Positions 27,658 to 36,901 of a stretch of DNA of 64,000 bases are shown here, piece after piece (the first letter of the stretch is position 1; each line of letters starts with the position of its first letter). Both the position numbers and the translations under genes were made by a program. Source of the DNA: Xanthomonas nasturtii (GTDB lineage Bacteria; Pseudomonadota; Gammaproteobacteria; Xanthomonadales; Xanthomonadaceae); NCBI RefSeq assembly GCF_001660815.1, contig NZ_LYMI01000008.1, positions 37,465 through 101,464 on the forward strand, given 5' to 3'. The notes beneath the pieces were generated by a model. The model was not told the origin of the DNA. It searched no databases and was given only the letters and a program-made list of their open reading frames with translations.

Positions 27658-27714
27658 TCGCGACAGGGCTTGTCATCCAGCCTGGAACACGCAGGCTGGA
27701 TCAGCGTCAAGCAG

Positions 27715-27742
27715 AGCGGCCTTCGGGCCGCTTTGTTTTTTG
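27715..27742 (+). terminator. rho-independent terminator of rne
   Basis: AGCGGCC and GGCCGCT form a 7-bp stem around a TTCG tetraloop, followed by TTGTTTTTT. It lies 58 bp after the rne stop. Confidence 0.92.
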
Positions 27743-28279
27743 TGGCTTATGGATCACCAGAACGAAAGACGTTCGATCCACGCAAGCGCGATGACAGGCA
27801 CTCGAGCGTCTATCGCACGAGCGTCGCTGCAATACCTGCAAATTTCTGGTCCCAGCATCCTGGCAAACGTTTCGCAGCCTCAGTTCGCGGTTGCTAGAGA
27901 AATGCTGGGCGCTAGCGTCGACATGCGCGTGCAGACGCGAAAAAGCATCTTGCCACTCGCTCGCTTTCAATGCGGCAAGAAGCGCCTCTACCTCCAGATT
28001 TACCCTTTCGACCCAGCATGCCTCACTGCCATGGCGCGGCAAACAATGTTTTTGCGCGACGCCTCGTTGATGCAACAGCAACCTCAGAGCAGTGGCGTCT
28101 AGTGCAGCCAAGGCGCGTGAAGCACCTGGGTGTCAACAAAACGATAGAGGCGGCGGTCGACAACAAGCCACTGGCCCTGGGCCTAGCTCCATCTCAATCA
28201 AGAAACAGCTTCGGACCAACCACTGCATCAACGGCAATGACGCTGTAGACCTGGCGGGCCTGGCAACCCGCACAACGCA
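27743..28279. other. 537-bp stretch between rne and gacA, no supported gene
   Basis: A minus-strand frame at 27707-28111 (134 codons) has some protein-like sequence (LEVEALLAALKASEWQDAF), but it runs through the rne terminator and I recognise no family. I therefore do not call it. No clear terminator for gacA was found at 28240-28279. Confidence 0.4.
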
Positions 28280-28927
28280 CTACAGCGTTCGCGCAGGATC
28301 CGTCAGCCCGTACTGGTTGGCCAGACGCGCCAATGCGATGTTGTCCTGGATGCCGACCTTTTCGAACAGGCGCGCCTTATGCGTGTTGATGGTCTTGGAG
28401 CTGAGGTTCAAGCGCTTGGCGATGTCTTCCTGACGCAGCCCCTGGGTTAGCAGCAAGGCGACTTCCAGTTCCCGCGGGGACAACGAGTCGAACGGCGAAC
28501 CGCCGCCTTCCAGATTCGACAACGCCAGGTTCTGCGCGATCGTATTGCCCAGATAGCGCCGCCCCAGCGCGACTTCGCGCACTGCACGCAATAGTTCGTG
28601 CGCATCGCCACCTTTGCCGACATAGCCGGACGCACCGGCTTCGAGCAGACGCTTGGGCAGCGGGCCGTCTTCGAGCACCGATACGATGATCACGCGCGTG
28701 CCGTAATCGCCCTTGACGATACGCTCGGTGATCTCCAGTCCGCTCACGCCTGGCAGATGCAGATCGCACAGTACAATGTCCGGTTTGAGCTGACGAATCT
28801 GCGGCAGTGCGGCTTCGCCACTCTCTGCTTCGCCCACGACATCGACGTCCACTTCCTTGGACAGAATCATCTTCATGCCGGTACGCACGAGTGCATGATC
28901 GTCGATCAGAAAAACTCTGATGGTCAT
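28280..28927 (-). CDS. gacA: GacA/UvrY-type response regulator (NarL/FixJ class)
   Basis: A 215-residue regulator. It has an N-terminal receiver domain with the acidic pocket Asp9/Asp10, phospho-acceptor Asp55 (IVLCDLHLPG) and Lys in VGKGGDA. A C-terminal LuxR-type helix-turn-helix follows (LSPRELEVALLLTQGLRQED, then NLSSKTINTHKARLFEKVGI). Sequence and length are those of GacA, which with the sensor GacS activates small RNAs that titrate RsmA in gammaproteobacteria. uvrC, its usual operon partner in Pseudomonas and enterobacteria, lies 8 kb away here, so this is a stand-alone gene. Confidence 0.85.
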   Translation of the reverse strand: MTIRVFLIDDHALVRTGMKMILSKEVDVDVVGEAESGEAALPQIRQLKPDIVLCDLHLPGVSGLEITERIVKGDYGTRVIIVSVLEDGPLPKRLLEAGASGYVGKGGDAHELLRAVREVALGRRYLGNTIAQNLALSNLEGGGSPFDSLSPRELEVALLLTQGLRQEDIAKRLNLSSKTINTHKARLFEKVGIQDNIALARLANQYGLTDPARTL

Positions 28928-29136
28928 CCTTGTTGTCCTCGCTAGCGGCTGGCTGATGCAGCCTATCTCCGTGAATAATTCAGGGCAAGCTCGATGCGAC
29001 GTATTACGCTCAAGTCAGAGCGCCAAGACGCATCACTACAGCATGCATGACATGCGCAAATCCCGACGTTGCAACGTGTAACAATGATGCGAGCGCCTGT
29101 ACGACCAGGTGCATCGGGCAACCCAGTCGCGCTCGG

Positions 29137-29898
29137 TCAGATTTTCCCTGTATCGGCAGTACCTTCGCCATCAATCAACGGGTTCAGTGCCGGATCCAGT
29201 GCGATGCGTTCGTCGAAGACGAAGCAACGGCCGTCATAGCCTTCTCCACCGACCTCTTCGAAATAGCCCAGGATTCCGCCCTCCAGTTGCAGCACGTTGT
29301 CCATGCCATCGGCCTGCATCCACAGCGCGGCTTTTTCGCAACGGATGCCACCGGTGCAGAAGCTGACCACCGTGGTATCGGCCAACGCCGCACGATGCGG
29401 TTCCAGTGCGTCAGGTAAGTCGGTGAACTTGTCGATGGGCAGCGTCAACGCACCCTGGAAGGTTCCGTACGCCACTTCCTGCGCATTGCGCGTGTCCAGC
29501 AGCACCAGCGGGCGGCCACGATCGTCCTGCCCATGACGCATCCACTCACGCAGCACGGCAGGCGTTACCGAAGGCGCGCGACCTTGCAATGGCGATGCGT
29601 CGCTGCGCCGGAAGCTGATGATTTCCGGTTTGATCTTGACCTTGAGCCGCGCGAACGGCTGCTGCGCACTCTCGCTGTACTTGATCCGTATCCGCGCGAA
29701 ACGCGCGTCGGCCTGCAGCCACGCGTAGAACGCGCCGATCTGCTCGGCCGCGCCGGCCAGGAACAGGTTGATGCCTTCCTCGGCCACCAGCACCGACCCT
29801 TTCAGCAACCGTTGTTCGGCCTGCGCGAGCACGCTTGCAGCCAGCGTCTGCGGATCCTGGATGGCGACGAATTGGTAGGCTGCGGTATTGGTGATCAT
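29137..29898 (-). CDS. trhO: tRNA uridine(34) hydroxylase TrhO (YceA-type rhodanese)
   Basis: A 253-residue protein in two parts: an N-terminal alpha/beta domain (LLKGSVLVAEEGINLFLAG and RLKVKIKPEIISF) and a rhodanese domain with VLLDTRNAQEVAYGTF and the active-site Cys181 in SFCTGGIRCEKAAL. This matches TrhO, which uses oxygen to make 5-hydroxyuridine at the wobble position of some tRNAs. The family length is about 250-350, so this is a short version without a C-terminal extension. Monocistronic. Confidence 0.9.
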   Translation of the reverse strand: MITNTAAYQFVAIQDPQTLAASVLAQAEQRLLKGSVLVAEEGINLFLAGAAEQIGAFYAWLQADARFARIRIKYSESAQQPFARLKVKIKPEIISFRRSDASPLQGRAPSVTPAVLREWMRHGQDDRGRPLVLLDTRNAQEVAYGTFQGALTLPIDKFTDLPDALEPHRAALADTTVVSFCTGGIRCEKAALWMQADGMDNVLQLEGGILGYFEEVGGEGYDGRCFVFDERIALDPALNPLIDGEGTADTGKI

Positions 29899-29996
29899 CC
29901 GGCTATTTTAAGGCCGCGGGCAGCCTCTAGCGAGCGCTGCGAATTTGAAGGCGAGGCGGCGCAATAGTGCGCGTACAACCGCATCAAACCGGGCCT

Positions 29997-30362
29997 TCAG
30001 CCGCGCAGCAGCAGAAACGGCAGCAAGACCAGCGAGGCGATCACCAGCATGCCGATCAGCGTCGCGATCACGAAGACCGGTCGCCTGCGCAGCAGCGCGC
30101 CGAAGGTTTCCGCGGTGCCGGCTGCCAACTCCTCCTGGCGCTGGGCGCGTGCAATCGCACCGCGCTGCGCCTGGTAGGCATCCATCGCCGCCTTGGCGCG
30201 CGGATAGTCGGTATCGTCGCTCAGCCAGAGACCGCCTGCAGAAATCCCCCAGTTGCTGGGACGCGTTTCGTAGAACCGCACCGCCTGCTCGCGCATCAGC
30301 GCACGCACCTCGTCGGCTTCGTCTTCGGGAACGTTACGCAGATTGAGCAGCAGCTTGGCCAT
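29997..30362 (-). CDS. DUF6164-family small membrane protein
   Basis: A 121-residue protein. The N-terminal 90 residues are soluble (LLLNLRNVPEDEADEVRALM, then FYETRPSNWGISAGGLWLSD). One hydrophobic helix at the C terminus (PVFVIATLIGMLVIASLVLL) anchors it. The N-terminal part resembles a ferredoxin-like regulatory fold. Conserved in xanthomonads and other gammaproteobacteria, function unknown. It is divergent from the FKBP lipoprotein gene with 59 bp between starts. Confidence 0.7.
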   Translation of the reverse strand: MAKLLLNLRNVPEDEADEVRALMREQAVRFYETRPSNWGISAGGLWLSDDTDYPRAKAAMDAYQAQRGAIARAQRQEELAAGTAETFGALLRRRPVFVIATLIGMLVIASLVLLPFLLLRG

Positions 30363-30421
30363 GCCGCGATGATACCGGGACCCAGGTGCGATAATGGCCG
30401 CCTTCCTTCAAGGACCCTGCC

Positions 30422-30853
30422 ATGCGCCTTCTGTTGACGCTCTGTGTCGCCCTGCTGCTCGCAAGCTGCGCACCCGCCCTGCCGCCCTCCGGTGGCACCA
30501 TCGCCAGCTTCGAGCGGATCGACCACACCGTGGGGACCGGTGCAGAAGCCACGCCAGGTGTGATGGTGACCGTGCACTACACCGGCTGGCTGTACGACGA
30601 AAAAGCCGCCGACAAGCATGGCAAGAAGTTCGACAGCTCGCTGGATCGCGCCGAGCCGTTTCAGTTCGTGCTGGGGGGCCACCAGGTCATTCGCGGCTGG
30701 GACGATGGCGTTGCCGGCATGCGTGTCGGCGGCAAGCGCACCTTGATGATTCCGCCTGAGTACGGCTATGGCGACAACGGCGCAGGTGGCGTGATTCCGC
30801 CCGGCGCATCGCTGGTGTTCGATGTGGAATTGCTGGGCGTGCAGCCGCGCTGA
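30422..30853 (+). CDS. FKBP-type peptidyl-prolyl isomerase lipoprotein
   Basis: A 143-residue protein with a lipobox (LLLASC, Cys16) and a single complete FKBP domain. The core motifs are [51 protein letters not shown] and [20 protein letters not shown]. It catalyses proline isomerisation and folding in the periplasm. Length fits a single-domain FkpA/FklB-type enzyme without the dimerisation domain, so it is not a Mip-type protein. The next gene starts 11 bp after its stop. Confidence 0.92.
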   Translation: MRLLLTLCVALLLASCAPALPPSGGTIASFERIDHTVGTGAEATPGVMVTVHYTGWLYDEKAADKHGKKFDSSLDRAEPFQFVLGGHQVIRGWDDGVAGMRVGGKRTLMIPPEYGYGDNGAGGVIPPGASLVFDVELLGVQPR

Positions 30854-30864
30854 GTGCCAGAACG

Positions 30865-32154
30865 ATGACGGATCTGAGCACGCGGCGGCTGGCCGTGATC
30901 GGTGGTGGGCCGGCCGGTTTGATGGCGGCGGAAGTGGCCTGCGCGGCAGGCCTGGCAGTGGATCTCTACGAGGCCAAGGGCTCGGTGGGGCGCAAGTTCC
31001 TGATCGCCGGCAAAGGCGGTTTGAACCTGACCCATTCCGATCCGATGCCGCTGTTTGCGCAACGCTATCGCGAGCGTCTGCTGCCGGTTGCTGCGTGGTT
31101 GCACGACTTCGACGCTGACGCGCTGCGCGAGTGGGCGCGCGGGTTGGGGGTTGAGACCTACGTTGGCAGCTCCGGACGGGTATTCCCGATGGATCGCAAG
31201 GCGGCGCCATTGCTGCGCGGTTGGGTGCGCCGGCTCAAGGACCAAGGCGTCGTGTTTCATGTGCAGCATCGTTGGCTGGGCTGGGGCGAGAACGGCGCAT
31301 TATGTTTCGACACCCCTAGCGGCGCCGTCGAACGCACAACGGATGCAACGGTCTTGGCGCTTGGTGGCGGCAGCTGGCCGCAACTCGGCTCCGATGGTCT
31401 GTGGCAGGCATCTCTGCAGCGACACGGCATTGCGGTTGCGCCACTGGTGCCGGCCAATTGCGGCTTCGATAGCGAGTGGAGTGCGCACTTCGTGCAGCGT
31501 CATGCAGGTGCGCCGCTCAAACCGGTGGTTGCGCACTGGCAGGATCGCAATGGCGTGCAGCACGCGTTGCAGGGCGAATGCGTGGCTACGGCGACCGGCA
31601 TCGAGGGCAGCCTGATCTACGCCATGGCCGCGGACCTGCGCGAGCAGATCGATGCGCATGGCGTTGCCGAAATCGTGCTGGATCTGATTCCCGGCCGCTC
31701 GCTCGAACGCGTGCATACCGAACTGGAGCAGCCACGCAAGGGACGCAGCTTCAGCGAGCACTTGCGTCGCCAGGTCGGGATCGAGGGCGTCAAGGCAGCC
31801 CTGCTCTACGAACACCTCGGCAAGCAGGCGGGCAACGATGTTGCACTAGTCGCGCGCACGCTCAAGCAGTTGCCGCTGCGCTTGCTACGGCCGCGCCCGC
31901 TCGCCGAAGCGATCAGTTCGGCAGGGGGCGTGCGGCTGGAGGCGCTGGACGATCGGTTGATGGCGCTCGCGCAACCCGGCGTGTTTTGCGCCGGCGAAAT
32001 GCTCGATTGGGAAGCGCCGACAGGTGGCTACCTGCTCACCGCCTGTTTCGCCAGCGGATTACGGGCTGCACGTGGCGCGGTGCAGTGGCTGGAACAACAC
32101 GAGGTGCGCGCTACAGGCGATCGCCGACCGCTGCACGTGGCCACACCGATTTGA
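30865..32154 (+). CDS. TIGR03862-type flavoprotein (HI0933/BaiN family)
   Basis: A 429-residue FAD-binding protein. Dinucleotide-binding motif VIGGGPAGLMAAEVACAAG near the N terminus, then KFLIAGKGGLNLTHS, which is diagnostic of the HI0933 superfamily. The C-terminal FAD motif is AQPGVFCAGEMLDWEAPTGG, continuing GYLLTACFASGL. No enzymatic reaction is established for this subfamily. It is probably co-transcribed with the FKBP gene. Its last 44 bp overlap tail to tail with the UDP-sugar dehydrogenase gene on the other strand. Confidence 0.88.
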   Translation: MTDLSTRRLAVIGGGPAGLMAAEVACAAGLAVDLYEAKGSVGRKFLIAGKGGLNLTHSDPMPLFAQRYRERLLPVAAWLHDFDADALREWARGLGVETYVGSSGRVFPMDRKAAPLLRGWVRRLKDQGVVFHVQHRWLGWGENGALCFDTPSGAVERTTDATVLALGGGSWPQLGSDGLWQASLQRHGIAVAPLVPANCGFDSEWSAHFVQRHAGAPLKPVVAHWQDRNGVQHALQGECVATATGIEGSLIYAMAADLREQIDAHGVAEIVLDLIPGRSLERVHTELEQPRKGRSFSEHLRRQVGIEGVKAALLYEHLGKQAGNDVALVARTLKQLPLRLLRPRPLAEAISSAGGVRLEALDDRLMALAQPGVFCAGEMLDWEAPTGGYLLTACFASGLRAARGAVQWLEQHEVRATGDRRPLHVATPI

Positions 32155-33403
32155 CGTCGTACACCACGGCACCCGGTTTGCCGAGCGCAGCGATGCGTGC
32201 CACGTCGTAGTCACGATACTGCGCATGCGCTACCGCCAGCACCACGGCGTCGTAGGCGCCCTCTTCTGGCGTCTCGCATAACTGCACGCCGCCATGCTGC
32301 AGCGCCTCTACAGGGTCAGCCCAGGGGTCGCAGGTGTCCACCTGCACGCCAGCAGCCTGCAGTAGCTGCACCAGTTCCAGCGCACGGCTGTTGCGCAGGT
32401 CGGGGCAGTTCTCCTTGAAGGTGGCGCCCAGCACCAGCACCCTGGCCTGCGCGAGCGCGACGCCACGCATGGCCAGCATGCCGCAGACGCGCTCGGCCAC
32501 ATGTCGGCCGACACGGTTGTTGACCTGACGCGCGGTGTGGATCAGGTCCGGGTGATAGCCCACGCTTTCGGATTTGTGCATCAGGTAATACGGGTCCACG
32601 CCGATGCAGTGCCCACCGACCAGGCCGGGACGAAACGGCAGGAAATTCCATTTGGTTCCTGCAGCCTCGAGCACATCGAGCGTGTCGATTCCCAACTTGT
32701 CGAAGATCAATGCCAGTTCGTTGACCAGCGCGATATTGACGTCGCGCTGGATGTTTTCGACCACTTTGGCCGCTTCGGCCACACGCATCGACGAAGCGCG
32801 CCAGGTGCCAGCGGTAATGATGCTGGTGTACAGCGCATCGACCGCATCAGCGGCTTCCGCCGTCGAGCCGGAAGTGATCTTGCGGATGTCGCGCAGACGC
32901 CGCTGGCGGTCGCCGGGGTTGACGCGTTCGGGGCTGTAGCCGCAGAAGAAATCCTGGTTGAAGCGCAGCCCGGAGGCTGCTTCAAGCAAGGGCACGCAGA
33001 CTTCTTCGGTCGTGCCCGGGTAGACGGTGGATTCGTAGATCACCAGATCGCCGGGCTTGAGTGCAGCGGCGATCAAGCCAGTGGCGCTACGCAACGGCTC
33101 CAGGTCCGGCTGCTCGAAGCTGTCGATCGGCGTCGGCACGGTCACGATGAAAATGCTGCACGTGGCCAGGTCCGCAGCGTTTGCGGTGTAGCGCAACTGC
33201 GTTGCCGCGGCCAGCTCGGTGGCGTCCAGTTCCAGCGTGGCATCGTGGCCATCGCGCAACTGCGCAACGCGCTGCGCATCGATGTCGAAGCCCAGCGTGT
33301 CGCGCTGCTCACCGAATGCAACCGCCAGCGGCAGGCCGACATAGCCAAGCCCGATGACGGCGATACGCCCCTGTGGCGATGGGAGAAGCGTGTTGCCGGA
33401 CAT
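32111..33403 (-). CDS. UDP-N-acetylhexosamine 6-dehydrogenase (WbpO/TviB-like)
   Basis: A 430-residue nucleotide-sugar dehydrogenase. It has an N-terminal Rossmann motif (IAVIGLGYVGLPLAVAFG), the PTPID and ESTVYPGTTEEVC segments, and the catalytic Cys in GLVGGHCIGVDPYYLMHK. The HKSESVGYHPDLI region places it with the UDP-GlcNAc/GalNAc dehydrogenases such as WbpO, VipA and TviB rather than UDP-glucose dehydrogenase. It would supply a UDP-N-acetyl-hexosaminuronate for a surface polysaccharide or lipopolysaccharide. I start at 33403, directly before the Rossmann fold. The usual epimerase partner is not next to it. Confidence 0.9.
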   Translation of the reverse strand: MSGNTLLPSPQGRIAVIGLGYVGLPLAVAFGEQRDTLGFDIDAQRVAQLRDGHDATLELDATELAAATQLRYTANAADLATCSIFIVTVPTPIDSFEQPDLEPLRSATGLIAAALKPGDLVIYESTVYPGTTEEVCVPLLEAASGLRFNQDFFCGYSPERVNPGDRQRRLRDIRKITSGSTAEAADAVDALYTSIITAGTWRASSMRVAEAAKVVENIQRDVNIALVNELALIFDKLGIDTLDVLEAAGTKWNFLPFRPGLVGGHCIGVDPYYLMHKSESVGYHPDLIHTARQVNNRVGRHVAERVCGMLAMRGVALAQARVLVLGATFKENCPDLRNSRALELVQLLQAAGVQVDTCDPWADPVEALQHGGVQLCETPEEGAYDAVVLAVAHAQYRDYDVARIAALGKPGAVVYDVKSVWPRAAVGDRL

Positions 33404-33543
33404 GCAGTTCCTTGGGAATGGTGCGCGACCGCTAGCCGCGTGCTGTGCGGCGGCAGCATAGCGCAGGCAGCAAGAGCGAGGCAGTGCATGATGGACATCG
33501 CAGCGATTCACAATCGCCGCGCAATCAGGCACGCTATCGCAAT

Positions 33544-33627
33544 GCCCGGGTGGCGAAATTGGTAGACGCAAGGGACTTAAAATCCCTCAGCCGCAAGGCT
33601 ATGCGGGTTCGACCCCCGCCCCGGGCA
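33544..33627 (+). tRNA. tRNA-Leu (UAA)
   Basis: 84 nt. The acceptor stem GCCCGGG pairs with CCCGGGC. A Leu-type D arm (TGGCGAAATTGGTAGACGC) is followed by an anticodon loop with TAA (GGGACTTAAAATCCC), a long variable arm (CAGCCGCAAGGCTATG) and the T arm GCGGGTTCGACCCCCGC. CCA is not encoded. Confidence 0.97.
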
Positions 33628-33957
33628 CGTTTTATTCGCAACCCGTGCCAGCGCACGCTGGAGTGGTTTTCGAGCTGCGTGACGCTCAACCACGCGCCAC
33701 CGACACATGATCGCGTGAGTCCGCAGCAGATGGGTGTTTACCCGCGGCGCCGGGCTGCGCGCTCGACAGACTTGTGCTGCATATCGCGTTGCCAGGTGGT
33801 CTCGACGCCACCTGCCCCCTACTCATCCAAGCCGTCTGCGCGCGCAAGAAGCGACTGGAAGGAGCGTCCACTATCGGGACGCTTGAACGTGATTGCACAG
33901 GGCGTCGCGCAAGACACCCACTCCGCAACACATCACATCACATCGATGTCTGCCGCA

Positions 33958-33992
33958 AATAAAAAACCCTGGATATCGTGCGATATCCAGGG
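33958..33992 (-). terminator. terminator after the tRNA-Gly/Cys cluster
   Basis: CCCTGGATATCG and its perfect complement CGATATCCAGGG form a 12-bp stem with a 2-base centre. On the minus strand this is followed by TTTTTTATTT. It lies just past the 3' end of the minus-strand tRNA-Gly. Confidence 0.93.
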
Positions 33993-34000
33993 TTTAAATT

Positions 34001-34076
<76 letters not shown>

Positions 34077-34158
34077 GTGGAGCGAAATTGTACAGCGTGT
34101 TACTTGTTTGCGCCAGCCCTGTCGTTGCTACCAACTGCAGAAAACAGCGCATGCAATG

Positions 34159-34232
34159 TGGAGGCCTGGGCCGGAATTGAACCGGCGTACGCGGATTTGC
34201 AGTCCGCTGCATAACCACTCTACCACCAGGCC
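34159..34232 (-). tRNA. tRNA-Cys (GCA)
   Basis: 74 nt including encoded CCA. The acceptor GGCCTGG pairs with CCAGGCC, the anticodon loop CTGCAAA carries GCA, and the T arm is GCCGGTTCAATTCCGGC. It sits between the two tRNA-Gly copies. Confidence 0.97.
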
Positions 34233-34300
34233 GAAACTTCAAACCCAAGGCATCCTGCCTTGAAACAACGAGGCCCCTGACGCGGGGCCTTATCTATATC

Positions 34301-34376
<76 letters not shown>

Positions 34377-34412
34377 TTGGGAGGCGAAATTCTACAGCGA
34401 ACAGAATAGGTG

Positions 34413-35045
34413 TCAACTGTTGCTTTCGATTTTTTTCGGCTTGGTGCTGATCGCCGCTTTTTCGTCGGCGCGCAGGCTCGGCCAGGCGGCCTGCAGGTAC
34501 TGAAAGCCCGACCACAGCGTCAATAGCGCAGCGACTGCCAGCGTCCAGTAACCGGCACGGAAGATCAGGTTGCCGAACCAGATTTCATGCGTGGGCATCT
34601 GCCCCGGCGTGACCGAGTACAGCAAACAGAGCAATGCCACCATTTGTGCGGTGGTCTTGACCTTGCCGATCGCCGCCACACGCACCTTGGCGCGCTGGCC
34701 GATCTCAGCCATCCACTCGCGTAGCGCAGAGACGGCGATCTCGCGCCCGACGATGACTGCGGCCCAGAACGCCATCCACGGCGTGGGGTGGCCCTGCACG
34801 ATCAGGAACAACGCCACGGCGACCATCAGCTTGTCGGCGACCGGGTCCAGAAACGCGCCGAACGCGGAATACTGGTGGTAACGCCGCGCGACCCAGCCAT
34901 CCAGCCAGTCGGTGATGGCAGCCAGCGCGAACACGCCGGCGGACGCAAAATTCGTCCACGTGTACGGCAGGTAGAACACCACGACCAACACCGGGATCAT
35001 CAGGATCCTCAGCAGTGTCAGCCACGTGGGGATGGTCAACTTCAT
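34413..35045 (-). CDS. pgsA: CDP-diacylglycerol--glycerol-3-phosphate 3-phosphatidyltransferase
   Basis: A 210-residue inner-membrane enzyme with four or five helices. The CDP-alcohol phosphotransferase motif DG(x2)AR(x8)G(x3)D(x3)D is present as DWLDGWVARRYHQYSAFGAF followed by LDPVADK. It makes phosphatidylglycerol phosphate, the first step to phosphatidylglycerol and cardiolipin. Its ATG overlaps the uvrC stop by one base (TAATG), the same uvrC-pgsA order known from E. coli and Pseudomonas. Confidence 0.96.
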   Translation of the reverse strand: MKLTIPTWLTLLRILMIPVLVVVFYLPYTWTNFASAGVFALAAITDWLDGWVARRYHQYSAFGAFLDPVADKLMVAVALFLIVQGHPTPWMAFWAAVIVGREIAVSALREWMAEIGQRAKVRVAAIGKVKTTAQMVALLCLLYSVTPGQMPTHEIWFGNLIFRAGYWTLAVAALLTLWSGFQYLQAAWPSLRADEKAAISTKPKKIESNS

Positions 35046-36901
35046 TACGGACTCGACTCGCCTGCCGCATCGGGAAGCGCCAGCCCGTGCAGGTTAGCGT
35101 AGATTCGCGCGGCAAGTGCGGCATTGACCCCTTCCACGCGGGCAATCTCGGCCTCGCCGGCGGCCTTGAGGCCCACCAGCCCGCCGAAATGCTTGAGCAG
35201 ACTTGCCCGACGCCGCGGGCCGATGCCGGGGATGTCCTCGAGCTTGCTGGTCATGCGCGCCTTCTGGCGGCGCCCGCGGTGACCGGTGATCGCAAAGCGG
35301 TGCGCTTCGTCACGGACCTGCTGGATGAACTGCAGCGCTGGCGAAGCCGCGCCCGGCCGCAGCTCGCGGCCGTCGGCCATGATCAACGCCTCGTGCCCCG
35401 CCCTGCGTTCTTCGCCCTTCGCCACGCCGACCAGCAGGACGTTTTCGACCCCGAGGTCGGCCAGTGCGGCCTGCGCCTGCGCCAGCTGGCCGGCGCCGCC
35501 GTCGATCAGCAGCACATCGGGCAGGACGCCGTTCTCTTCCACGGCGCGACGGAAACGGCGCTCGATCGCCTGCCGCATCGCTGCGTAGTCGTCGCCCGGG
35601 GTGATGCCGGAAATATTGAAGCGGCGGTACTGGCCGCGCACCGGGCCGCTGGCATCGAACACCACGCACGAAGCGACGGTCGCCTCGCCCATGGTGTGGC
35701 TGATGTCGAAGCACTCCACCCGCTTGACCGCTTCGGCCAGCCCGAGCATTTCGCGCAACGCCTCGCTGCGTGCGTGCTGCGCGCTCTGGCTGGTGAGTTC
35801 GGTGACCAGGGTCAGCTGCGCATTGCGCGTGGCCAGCAGCAGATAACCGGCCCGCTCGCCGCGCACGTTCCACTTCAACGCCACCTTGTGTTCGGCGGCC
35901 GTGCTGAGCGCGGCTTCGATCAACTCGGCTTCCGGGATCTCGCGGTCGAGCAGGATCTCGCGCGGCGGCGAATGCTCGGCGTAGTACTGCGACACGAACG
36001 CGCCCAGGATTTCGTCGGCGCTGTCTTCGCCATTGGTCTTGGGAAAGAACGAGCGCGTGCCGAGGTTGCGGCCATCGCGAAAACTCAGCAGCAACACGCA
36101 GGCCTGGCTGGATTGCGTGGCGCAGGCCAGCACGTCCAGATCGGCCGCGCGGCCGTCGACATACTGGCGGTTCTGCATGCTGCGCAGCGACGACAACAGA
36201 TCGCGCAGACGCGCGGCACGCTCGAATTCCAGCGCCTCGCTGGCCTGCTGCATCGAGTGCATGATCTCTTCGCCAAGCTGGTCGCTCTTGCCCTCCAGAA
36301 ACATGGTGGCGCGACGTACCGATTCGGCGTAATCGGGCGCTGCCACCAGGTCCACGCACGGGCCGCTGCAACGCCCGATCTGGTACTGCAGGCATGGCCG
36401 CGAGCGGTTGCGGAACACGCTGTCTTCGCAACTGCGCAGCTTGAACAACTTGTGCATCAGGCTGAGTGTTTCGCGCACGCCGGTGACGCCGGTGTACGGG
36501 CCGAAGTAACGCCCCTGCACCGCACGCGGACCACGATGCAAGGCGATGCGCGGCCAGTCTTCGCGCGTGAGCAACACATACGGGTAGCTCTTGTCGTCGC
36601 GCAACGAGACGTTGTAGCGCGGCGACAGCGATTTGATCAGCTGGTTTTCCAGCAGCAGCGCTTCGGCTTCGCTACGGGTCACGGTGACGTCCATGCGCGC
36701 CACCTGCGACAGCATCGAAGTCAACCGGGCGTTCTTCGGTGTGCCGTTGAAATAGCTGCCGACGCGCTTGCGCAACGCACCGGCCTTGCCGACGTACAGC
36801 AAGGTGTCATCGGCCGCATACATGCGGTAGACGCCAGGCGCGGTGCTCAGCTGCGCAGCAAACGCTTTTCCATCGAAATCGCTTTGGGGCCTTGCGCTCA
36901 T
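35045..36901 (-). CDS. uvrC: excinuclease ABC subunit C
   Basis: A 618-residue nuclease. It has an N-terminal GIY-YIG domain (PGVYRMYAADDTLLYVGKAG), the UvrB-binding UVR motif around residue 205, the C-terminal RNase H-like domain with FDISHTMGEATVASCVVFD and LIDGGAGQLAQA, and tandem HhH at the end (DIPGIGPRRRASLLKHFGG). It makes both incisions in nucleotide excision repair. Its ATG overlaps the stop of the NHL-repeat gene upstream (ATGA), and its stop overlaps pgsA. Confidence 0.97.
   Translation of the reverse strand: MSARPQSDFDGKAFAAQLSTAPGVYRMYAADDTLLYVGKAGALRKRVGSYFNGTPKNARLTSMLSQVARMDVTVTRSEAEALLLENQLIKSLSPRYNVSLRDDKSYPYVLLTREDWPRIALHRGPRAVQGRYFGPYTGVTGVRETLSLMHKLFKLRSCEDSVFRNRSRPCLQYQIGRCSGPCVDLVAAPDYAESVRRATMFLEGKSDQLGEEIMHSMQQASEALEFERAARLRDLLSSLRSMQNRQYVDGRAADLDVLACATQSSQACVLLLSFRDGRNLGTRSFFPKTNGEDSADEILGAFVSQYYAEHSPPREILLDREIPEAELIEAALSTAAEHKVALKWNVRGERAGYLLLATRNAQLTLVTELTSQSAQHARSEALREMLGLAEAVKRVECFDISHTMGEATVASCVVFDASGPVRGQYRRFNISGITPGDDYAAMRQAIERRFRRAVEENGVLPDVLLIDGGAGQLAQAQAALADLGVENVLLVGVAKGEERRAGHEALIMADGRELRPGAASPALQFIQQVRDEAHRFAITGHRGRRQKARMTSKLEDIPGIGPRRRASLLKHFGGLVGLKAAGEAEIARVEGVNAALAARIYANLHGLALPDAAGESSP

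Noticed and set aside
27707..28111. 134-codon minus-strand frame downstream of gacA
   Set aside because: Runs through the rne terminator hairpin and shows no known family; composition is only weakly protein-like.
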